Below the pieces are notes generated by a model that was not told the DNA's origin, ran no database searches, and was given only the letters and a program-made list of their open reading frames with translations. Position numbers and translations under genes: made by a program. Below, piece by piece: positions 56,351 to 64,000 of a stretch of 64,000 nucleotides of DNA. Source of the stretch: Panulirus ornatus (lineage: Eukaryota; Arthropoda; Malacostraca; Decapoda; Palinuridae); assembly GCF_036320965.1 (NCBI RefSeq), contig NC_092289.1, positions 24,807,778-24,871,777 of the forward strand, written 5' to 3'. The first letter of the stretch is position 1, and each line of letters opens with the position of its first letter.

Positions 56351-56842
56351 TATTGCTCTCTGTATATCTCCTGAAGTCCTAGGCCTTGTTGTGAACCATT
56401 ATCAGTCAGTTCTCTCCATTTATGATCACTTCACACTTCTTCCCAATGGGTATTTTAAACAACAGTTAATTCATCATACCTATTTCCTGATGGCATCAAG
56501 TTTATGATTACTGAAAATTACCAGTAGAGTGTTGCCAACTGCTTTAGTGTACTAAGTTTTTTCATTGTTTCTCTAAAAACAACTTTATCTTAAAAGATAC
56601 AATATCACTTCACACTTTTCCCAGTTCTTTTCCTGCACTTTACTTTGAAGACCCAGTAGATTTTTTCTTCCTGTGGCAACACTTCGAGATGTTTGAAAAT
56701 TTTTCTACAGCTAACTGGCCCTGGCACTCAAGTGAATAGAAAACTTTGTTTTTCTTCATTTCTTAACCATCACTTGATTTTTCAGAGATTCAGTATGATA
56801 TGTCTTAGTGTAGATGTTCCAGAGATTCAGGATGATATGTTT
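56351..56842. other. Intron 3, no gene seen
   Basis: AT-rich. A short duplication (AGAGATTCAG.ATGATATGT at 56783 and 56821) precedes the RTE copy. Confidence 0.55.
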
Positions 56843-59800
56843 TAGGCAAGTGTTTTGGGAGCAGCTGAATGAGTGTGTTAGGGGTTTTGATGCACAAGAC
56901 CGGGTTATAGTGATGGGTGATTTGAATGCAAAGGTGAGTAATGTGGCAGTTGAGGGAATAATTGGTATACATGGGGTGTTCAGTGTTGTAAATGGAAATG
57001 GTGAAGAGCTTGTAGATTTATACGCTGAAAAAGGACTGGTGATTGGGAATACCTGTTTAAAAAGCGAGATATACATAAGTATACGTATGTAAGTAAGAGA
57101 GATGGCCAGAGAGCGTTATTGGATTACGTGTTAATTGACAGGTGCACGAAAGAGAGACTTTTGGATGTTAATGCGCTGAGAGGTGCAACTGGAGGGATGT
57201 CTGATCATTATCTTGTGGAGGCGAAGGTGAAGATTTGTAGGGGTTTTCAGAAAAGAAGAGAGAATGTTGGGGTGAAGAGGGTGGTGAGAGTAAGTGAGCT
57301 TGGGAAGGAGACTTGTGTGAGGAAGTACCAGGAGAGACTGAGTACAGAATGGAAAAAGGTGAGAACAAAGGAGGTAAGGGGAGTGGGGGAGGAATGGGAT
57401 GTATTTAGGGAAGCAGTGATGGCTTGTGCAAAAGATGCTTGTGGCATGAGAAGCGTGGGAGGTGGGCAGATTAGAAAGGGTAGTGAGTGGTGGGGTGAAG
57501 AAGTAAGATTATTAGTGAAAGAGAAGAGAGAGGCATTTGGACGATTTATGCAGGGAAAAAATGCAAGTGAGTGGGAGATGTATAAAAGAAAGAGACAGGA
57601 GGTCAAGAGAAAGGTGCAAGAGGTGAAAAAGAGGGCAAATGAGAGTTAGGGTGAGAGAGTATCATTAAATTTTAGGGAAAATAAAAAGATGTTCTGGAAG
57701 GAGGTAAATAAAGTGCGTAAGACAAGGGAGCAAATGGGAACTTCTGTGAAGGGGGCTAATGGGGAGGTGATAACAAGTAGTGGTGGTGTGAGAAGGAGAT
57801 GGAGTATTTTGAAGGTTTGTTGAATGTGTTTGATGATAGAGTGGCAGATATAGGGTGTTTTGGTCAAGGTGGTGTGCAAAGTGAGAGGGTTAGGGAGGAT
57901 GATTTGGTAAACAGAGAAGAGGTAGTAAAAGCTTTGCGGAAGATGAAAGCTGGCAAGGCAGCAGGTTTGGATGGAATTGCAGTGGAATTTATTAAAAAAG
58001 GGGGTGACTGTATTGTTGACTGGTTGGTAAGGTTATTTAATGTATGTATGATTCATGGTGAGGTGCCTGAGGATTGGTGGAATGCTTGCATAGTGCCATT
58101 GTACAAAGGCAAAGGGGATAAGAGTGAGTGCTCAAATTACAGAGGTATAAGTTTGTTGAGTATTCCTGGTAAATTATATGGGAGGGTATTGATTGAGAGG
58201 GTGAAGGCATGTACAGAGCATCAGACTGGGGAAGAGCAGTGTTGTTTCAGAAGTGGTAGAGGATGTGTGGATCAGGTGTTTGCTTTGAAGAATGCATGTG
58301 AGAAATACTTAGAAAAACAAATGGATTTGTATGTAGCATATATGGATCTGGAGAAGGCATATGATAGAGTTGATAGAGATGCTCTGTGGAAGGTTTTAAG
58401 AATATATGGGGTGGGAGGCAAGTTGTTAGAAGCAGTGAAAAGATTTTATCGAGGATGTAAGGCATGTGTACGTGTAGGAAGAGAGGAAAGTGATTGGTTC
58501 TCATTGAATGTAGGTTTGCAGCAGGGGTGTGTGATGTCTCCATGGTTGTTTAATTTGTTTATGGATGGGGTTGTTAGGGAGGTGAATGCAAGAGTTTTGG
58601 AAAGAGGGGCAAGTATGCAGTCTGTTGTGGATGAGAGAGCTTGGTAAGTGAGTCAGTTGTTGTTCGCTGATGATACAGCGCTGGTGGCTGATTCATGTGA
58701 GAAACTGCAGAAGCTGGTGGCTGAGTTTGGTAAAGTGTGTGAAAGAAGAAAGTTAAGAGTAAATGTGAATAAGAGCAAGGTTATTAGGTACAGTAGGGTT
58801 GAGGGTCAAGTCAATTGGGAGGTAAGTTTGAATGGAGAAAAACTGGAGAAAGTAAAGTGTTATAGATATCTGGGAGTGGATCTGGCAGCGGATGGAACCA
58901 TGGAAGCGGAAGTGAATCATAAGGTGGGGGAGGGGGTGAAATTGCTGGGAGCCTTGAAGAATGTGTGGAAGTCGAGAACATTATCTCGGAAAGCAAAAAT
59001 AGGTATGTTTGAAGGAATAGTGGTTCCAACAATGTTGTATGGTTGTGAGGCGTGGGCTATGGATAGAGTTGTGCACAGGAAGGTGGATGTGCTGGAAATG
59101 AGATGTTTAAGGACAATATGTGGTGTGAGGTGGTTTGATCGAGTAAGTAATGTAAGGGTAAGAGAGATGTGTGGAAATAAAAAGAGCGTGGTTGAGAGAG
59201 CAGAAGAGGGTGTTTTGAAATGGTTTGGTCTCATTGAGAGAATGAGTGAGGAAAGATTGACCAAGAGGATATATGTGTCGGAGGTGGAGGGAATGAGGAG
59301 AAGAGGGAGACCAAATTGGAGGTGGAAAGATGGAGTGAAAAAGATTTTGAGTGATCGGGGCCTGAACATGCAGGAGGGTGAAAGGCGGGCTAGGAATAGA
59401 GTGAATTGGAACGATGTGATATACCGGGGTCGACGTGATATCATTGGATTGAATCAGGGCATGTGAAGCGTCTGGGGTAAACCATGGAAAGTTGTGTGGG
59501 GCCTGGATATGGAAAGGGAGCTGTGGTTTTGGTGCATTATTACATGACAGCTAGAGACTGAGTGTGAATGAATGGGGCCTTGGTTGTCTTTTCCTAGCGC
59601 TACCTCGCACACATGAGGGGGGGTGGGATGTTATTCCATGGGTGGCGATGGGAATAAATAAAGGCGGACAGTATGAATTATGTACGTGTGTATATATGTA
59701 TATGTCTATGTGTGTATATATATGTGTACATTGAGATGAATAGGTATGTATATTTGCGTGTGTGGACGTGTATGTATATAGATGAGTATGGGGGTGGGTT

Positions 59801-59872
59801 GGGCCATTTCTTTTGTCTGTTTCCTTGCGCTACCTCGCAAACGCGGGAGACAGCGACAAAGAAAAAAAAAAG
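56843..59872 (+). mobile_element. RTE-type LINE, large copy S
   Basis: About 3.0 kb. The endonuclease is entered at 'QVFWEQLNECVRGFDAQDRV', then 'IVMGDLNAKVS', a frameshift near 57055-57090, 'MDYVLIDR', 'GGMSDHYLVEAKVKI'. The linker has TAG at 57647-57649 (Trp of 'NESWGERV', as in copy L). RT is open from 57799: 'KKGGDCIVDWLVRLFNV', 'NYRGISLLSIPGKLYGRVL', 'DLEKAYDRVDRDALW', 'LQQGCVMSPWLFNLF', TAA at about 58645, then 'FADDTALVA' and the complete C-terminus to 59466. Long-type 3' UTR, hairpin near 59830-59858, A-rich tail. The endonuclease N-terminus is missing. Confidence 0.92.
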
Positions 59873-60114
59873 AAAAATGTTTTAGTGTAACTGGACTAAC
59901 TCAGCCACTGCAGCAAACTATACGTAGAGTTGTAGACTTCGAATGTCGCGAGTATTTCTCTGCCCAGCACCCTTCGATGTGTCTCAGTTGTGGATACCTT
60001 CAGTGATTTTCTAGTTAGGAAAAAAATAATCCCCATGTTGTACCCTTCATTTTGTAGAGGATGACAAAGATGGGTGGTAATGGGGACGGTGAGGGGTGTG
60101 CAAGCCCACTCCTT
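59873..60114. other. Intron 3, no gene seen
   Basis: No recognisable feature. Confidence 0.5.
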
Positions 60115-60785
60115 TAACAATTTCTAAAAGTTGGAACAGAAGCCTGGAGGTCACATCCTTCTTGAAGGCTCAGGCAGGGGGTGCCAAAATGTGTGTAGAT
60201 ACAACCAAAAGGAGAAAAGAGAATTGGGTAAAGTGTTTTAGGAAAGGAACCCTGATATTCTGGCTCTGAGTGAAACAAAGCTCAAGGGTAAGGGGGAAGA
60301 ATGGTTTAGGAATGTCATGGAGTAAAGTTGGTGAATTGAAGGTGAGAGCTAATGAAGGGTTAGTACTTCTGCTGAAGGAGGACTTGTAGGAGTAAGTGAA
60401 AGCATGTAAGGAAGTGAGCTTCAGACTGACATGGATAAAAATGAAAGTGGAGTATGAGAGAGGGGTGATTATTAGTGCTTATGCACCTGGCCACAAGATG
60501 AAAAATGAAGATAGGCAAGTATTTCAAGAGCAGCTGAGTGAGTGTGTCAGCAGGTTTGATGTGAGAGATCAGGTATCAGTGATGGGCAATTTATATGTGA
60601 AAGCAAGTAATGTGGCAGTTGAGGGTATAACTCAGGGACATACGGCATTCAGTAAGGTAAGCAGAAATGGTGAACGGATAATAAAACTGTGTGCTGAAAA
60701 AAGGAACTGATTGGGAATACCTGGTTTGAAAAGAGTGACATACATAAGAACGGATGGATGAGTAGAGGAGATGGTCAGCTGACAT
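60115..60785 (+). mobile_element. Diverged RTE-type LINE, endonuclease part
   Basis: 5' UTR-like 'CTTGAAGGCTCAGG', then pieces of the AP endonuclease: 'ILALSETKLKGKGEEWF', 'LTWIKMKVEYERGVIISAYA', 'PGHKMKNEDRQVFQEQLSEC', 'VSVMGNLYVKASNVAVEG' (D to N in the catalytic MGDLN). Same older branch as 19936-20407. Confidence 0.8.
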
Positions 60786-60789
60786 TTCG

Positions 60790-61170
60790 TTGATAAAAAG
60801 TCAGAATGCTTGTTAGTAATGGTAACTATTTCTCTGTCGTCTCCTGTTGATATGCCACTGTCATTTAATGTTGAGCCAGTAGTATCCTTTTTTTTTTCTA
60901 ACATACCCAGTATTCAAAGAATTCCTTAGGTTTACTTTTCACAGTGAGAAATTCTTTTCTCATAGTTTTGTATTGATGCTGATTATCTTTATATGCTCTC
61001 CTTGTAATCTTATGTAAATTTTGTGGTCCTGATATGTGCCACTTGACCTGATATATGTAACAACTTAAATTAGTAGTGAAATGTACATATCATGGTCCTG
61101 GTATATGCCACTTGATGTAGATACCTAGTTAGCCCTTCTTTTATGTTTGAATTATTTATTTCTTTATTTG
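60790..61170 (-). mobile_element. CR1-like LINE, endonuclease-RT linker relic
   Basis: Minus strand: 'HKITRRAYKDNQHQYKTMRK', 'KPKEFFEYW', 'STLNDSGISTGDDREIVTIT', the basic linker and 'L.D..G..(T/S)DD.E' segment before RT of CR1-like elements. Stops present. Confidence 0.6.
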
Positions 61171-62900
61171 TCACCCTTGCTCCTCCCATTCACAGCTCTT
61201 TTTCATCATTCTCAGGATAATTTCTTCAAGGGGAGGTAACATATTCTTGAAGTCATTCCACATCTTTTCAACTTTGGAGATCGCATAAGTGAGACTGGTA
61301 GGGCAATATTTGGAGTGGCTTGAGTGGTCTATTTTCTTAAAAATGATTTGCACCAGGACAAGCTTTCAAGCAGGATTTTTTTTTTTGACAAAGGCCTGCA
61401 GGGAGTTGAGCCAACTCAGAGGTACACTGCCTTAGAACTTTAGTAGGTATGCTATCTGGACCATATACCTTTGTCCACCTGGGGCTGGGAGAATACTTGT
61501 AAAACTTTGTGTGAGGAGAATATAGAAGAGAGTCTTGGTTGAGTGAGAGGAGATAGCAGCTCAGGTTAAGAAACAGAGTTCTTCAAAGTTGAGTCACAGG
61601 AAAATGAGTTTATAAAAAGAGTGGCTTTATCAGCTGGGCAGTTAGCTATATTGATCAGGTTGGAAGAGAATTGGAAAGTTTGAATTACATGATTTGTTTG
61701 AAATGTTTTTGATTAAGGACTAAAAATATTTGTTAGTTGAAAAATAAATCAAATCAACACACTTTTTATGAAGGTGTGAATGATTTTGCAAAGAATGATA
61801 TGAAGTGATTATGAACAGGAATAAAAGTGTATTTGATTACAGGGGAAGGGATGAGGTGTACATGGCCCAGTGTGCACCATCCCTTATGTGACAAGCTTCA
61901 GAACAGGAACAATCAAACCATGATTGCAGGGAAAGCATCTGATAGATGATAGGTTATAGGACCTCAGCCTATCTATTTATCTACATCTGTGGTATCCATT
62001 CCCTTCAGGAACTTTCTCAAAGGTGTGGCCACAACAAAAGAGCCTCCATAACTGGTGAACATTGTCCTAACTAAGATGATAATTGTTGTGCATTCAGTGC
62101 AGCACAGGGCATTCTGGCCAGAGAAGCCATACCCATCCCAGTGAAAGGCATTATAGAAACTGCTGAGATGACTGCTAAACTTTTCCAAAGTGCTAAGTTG
62201 GCATTTTAAGGGAAAACATTTGATAGATGATAGGTTGTAGGACCTCAACCTATCTGTTTATCTACATTTGTGGTACCCATTCCCTTCAGGAACTCCCTCA
62301 AAGGGGTGGCCACAGCAAAAGAGCCTCCATAACTGGTGAACTTTGTCCTAAGATGATGATTGCTGTGCATTCAGTGCAGCACAAGGCATTCTGGCCAGAG
62401 AAGCCATACCCATCCCAGGGAAAGGCAGTATAGAAACTGCTGAGATGACTGCTGAACTCTTCCAAAGTGCTAAGTTGGCATTGTAAGGGAGACATGGAGT
62501 GTGGGTATGCCAAATTAGAAGTAACAGAGATGAGTTCGTGGTCAGAAGACCCTATGGGAGCAGAAATGTTTAATTATTCATTGATGGGAGGATTCAGAGG
62601 TGAAAAATTAGATAGTGTGTTAGAAGAGTGATTATGATTATTGGAAACTTGTGGATGATGTATAATTATTTGTTCCAGATTGTTAACGATAGAAAAAGGA
62701 AAGGTTTCACCTCCACCATGATTATCTAGGTTAGAGTGGGTAGAGCCTAATCAATCCTTGTGGTGTACATTGAATTCCCCTTCTTAGAGGATCTCATTGT
62801 TTGGATGTGAGGAGAGCAGACCTTTGTGGCAAGGAATAAAGTAATTGAAGAGCTGTACATAGTTGGGAATTGAGTGGAGGGGTTGGAGGAGAGAGAGAGA
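61171..62900 (-). mobile_element. Jockey-like LINE: endonuclease to RT N-terminus, relic
   Basis: Minus strand, in order: an endonuclease C-terminal half in broken frames ('EFNVHHKDWLGS'-like near 62760, 'LDNHGGGETFPFSIVNNLEQ' near 62700, 'GSSDHELISV' near 62530), the linker 'FPWDGYGFSGQNALCCTE' present twice because of a tandem duplication, then 'YGPDSIPTKVLRQCTSELAQ' (about 61460) and 'IFKKIDHSSHSKYCPTSLTY' (61353 on). The order and wording fit a jockey-type element. Many stops; dead. Confidence 0.78.
61935..62495. repeat. Tandem duplication, about 280 bp, in the jockey-like relic
   Basis: Two collinear copies (about 61935-62212 and 62213-62490), both running from TTGATAGATGATAGGTT-like sequence to CCAAAGTGCTAAGTTGGCAT, differing at about one base in 15. 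Confidence 0.9.
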
Positions 62901-63310
62901 GAGAGAAGAAGAAATGAATTACAAAAGCAGGTTTATAGATGGTACCTACTTACTATGAGATTTAGCCACAATGGCAGGGCTAGCATGAAGCACTCATTGC
63001 AAATCTTGCTTGATAAATAAGACTTATCTAGATGAGAGAGATTTTGAGGTAGATGGCACTGATGTTAGAAGACAAGATCCACTAGGCAAAAATATGTGTT
63101 TTTGTACTACAGTAGGCACAGACTCCCTCCTTATAATGGAAAGGATGTTAGAGATAGTTGGAGATCTGATAGCACAAAGGAGAAGTAGCTTCACTGAGTC
63201 CATATCAAATTAGCTGCATGATGTTGCCTAAAATGCTTGTAACATGAAACAGTTTCAACATGTATCATGTCAAAGATTCATCTTTAATGTGACCTCACTT
63301 AATTTTGCAG
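62901..63310. other. End of intron 3, no gene seen
   Basis: A short (GA)n at 62891-62908 precedes it. The polypyrimidine tract before exon 4 is modest (TCACTTAATTTTGCAG, ends 63310). Confidence 0.6.
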
Positions 63311-63401
63311 ACTCCAGGATGCGGACTTGGGCTTTGTCTTGGTTATTGACAGACGGAATGATAAGTGGAACTCTGTCAAGACTGTCCTGCTCAAGATCTC
63401 G
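63311..63401 (+). CDS. MCF2L: DBS/MCF2L-like Rho GEF, exon 4 (SEC14-like domain)
   Basis: 91 bp, phase 2 in and phase 0 out, acceptor AATTTTGCAG and donor TCG|GTAAGA (GT at 63402). Encodes 'LQDADLGFVLVIDRRNDKW' and 'NSVKTVLLKIS'. Residues 'LQDA..GF.LVIDRR.DKW.SVK' are near-identical to the corresponding strand of the DBS/MCF2L SEC14-like domain, clearly closer than to Trio/Kalirin, where the 'VIVDMRG..W' version occurs. The rest of the domain, spectrin-like repeats and the DH-PH catalytic unit must lie to the right of the window. Confidence 0.92.
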
Positions 63402-63689
63402 GTAAGAGAGTGAAAAAGAAAAGTTAGTGTGTTGTTTGTGTGTATGTTTGTATGCCAATGTGTAAATATGTATTTACATTCCTGTTCTGCTTAATTTGTA
63501 TGACCTATTTGTACAACATGTATACTTTATACCACCAAGTAGCCTCTTGATAAACTGTTGACATTTTAGATTTTTTTGTTTGATTTATTTCAGCCATTCA
63601 GAACCCATACACAAAAGCAAAGCATCTTGTGGCCTCTGGTTACCCATATACTGCAATTCATGAAAAACTTTTTATGTTAACATCATCCA
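63402..63689. other. Start of intron 4, no gene seen
   Basis: AT-rich, no recognisable feature. Confidence 0.5.
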
Positions 63690-64000
63690 AACAGTTTAGA
63701 AACTTTGAGTCTGTAATCGGGTCCCCTCTGTCCTCTCTTCTCTTCTTTCTTTAATTGTTGACAGAGTTGTAACCCTTAGCCTTTTCATTGAAGTTCTGTT
63801 TATTAATCCAGGTCCCATCCAAGTTGCCCGTCTGTGGACCCTCTCACTCAGATCGTGGTGTTTTTGATGTGGTGGCCACATCAAAGAGCCATAATCCAGC
63901 TTTGGTTTTAATATGTCTTGTGATTAGCATGCCAAACATTTCATCTATATACATGAATAAGATTCTCATACATGCCAGCAAGAAGTTTGTCTCTTTGTAA
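63690..64000 (-). mobile_element. CR1-like LINE, RT C-terminal relic (runs off the window)
   Basis: Minus strand: 'FMYIDEMFGML' (about 63940), then in the next frame 'MWPPHQKHHDLSERVHRRAT', 'WMGPGLINRTS' and 'LRVTTLSTIKERRE'. It matches the 'P.W.PH.KK...LE.VQRRATRM' signature of CR1-like RTs. One frameshift; dead. Confidence 0.8.

Overview
This is a non-coding-dominated stretch of an animal nuclear genome. Four short exons with GT-AG borders and matching phases lie on the + strand at 859-970, 40736-40819, 52533-52647 and 63311-63401. Joined, they give a 134-residue open N-terminus that leads into a CRAL-TRIO/SEC14-like domain most like that of DBS/MCF2L, a Dbl-family Rho guanine nucleotide exchange factor. 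The gene continues beyond the window. Its introns are about 39.8, 11.7 and 10.7 kb. The very large repeat load, (TA)n tracts, RTE, CR1-like, jockey-like and Penelope-like retroelements and tRNA-derived SINEs suggest an arthropod, most likely a decapod crustacean. That host call is inference.

Layout. 1-8.2 kb: exon 1 surrounded by minisatellites (23-bp, 34-bp and 28-bp arrays), with a candidate recursive splice site at 7122/7123. 8.9-13.4 kb: worn CR1-like LINE pieces, tRNA-SINEs and a Tc1/mariner-like transposase relic. 14.2-39.9 kb: a graveyard dominated by one RTE-type LINE (about 3.6 kb when whole: AP endonuclease, reverse transcriptase, basic C-terminus, long 3' UTR, (TA)n or A-rich tail), including one nearly full-length copy (35104-38676), a 922-bp solo LTR with a 4-bp target duplication, and a jockey-like relic. 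40.7 kb: exon 2. 41-52 kb: more RTE copies, four of the window's short non-autonomous derivatives, a Penelope-like element with a GIY-YIG domain and a hammerhead-like motif, and a twin-primed RTE insertion. 52.5 kb: exon 3, preceded by an array of decoy-like splice acceptors. 52.7-64 kb: SINE, CR1/jockey-like relics, two more large RTE copies and exon 4.

The only host gene supported is the DBS/MCF2L-like one; everything else is mobile or tandem DNA. The most interesting signals are: (i) a zero-length-exon ratchet site in the 40-kb intron; (ii) an RNA hairpin at the 3' end shared by the RTE LINE, its diverged relatives and a short derivative, kept by base-pair covariation; (iii) the chimeric derivative itself (RTE 5' head plus RTE-like 3' tail); (iv) two linked RTE subfamilies; (v) a Penelope fragment that begins at its hammerhead core. 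No search or alignment program was run; family names come from reading motifs.
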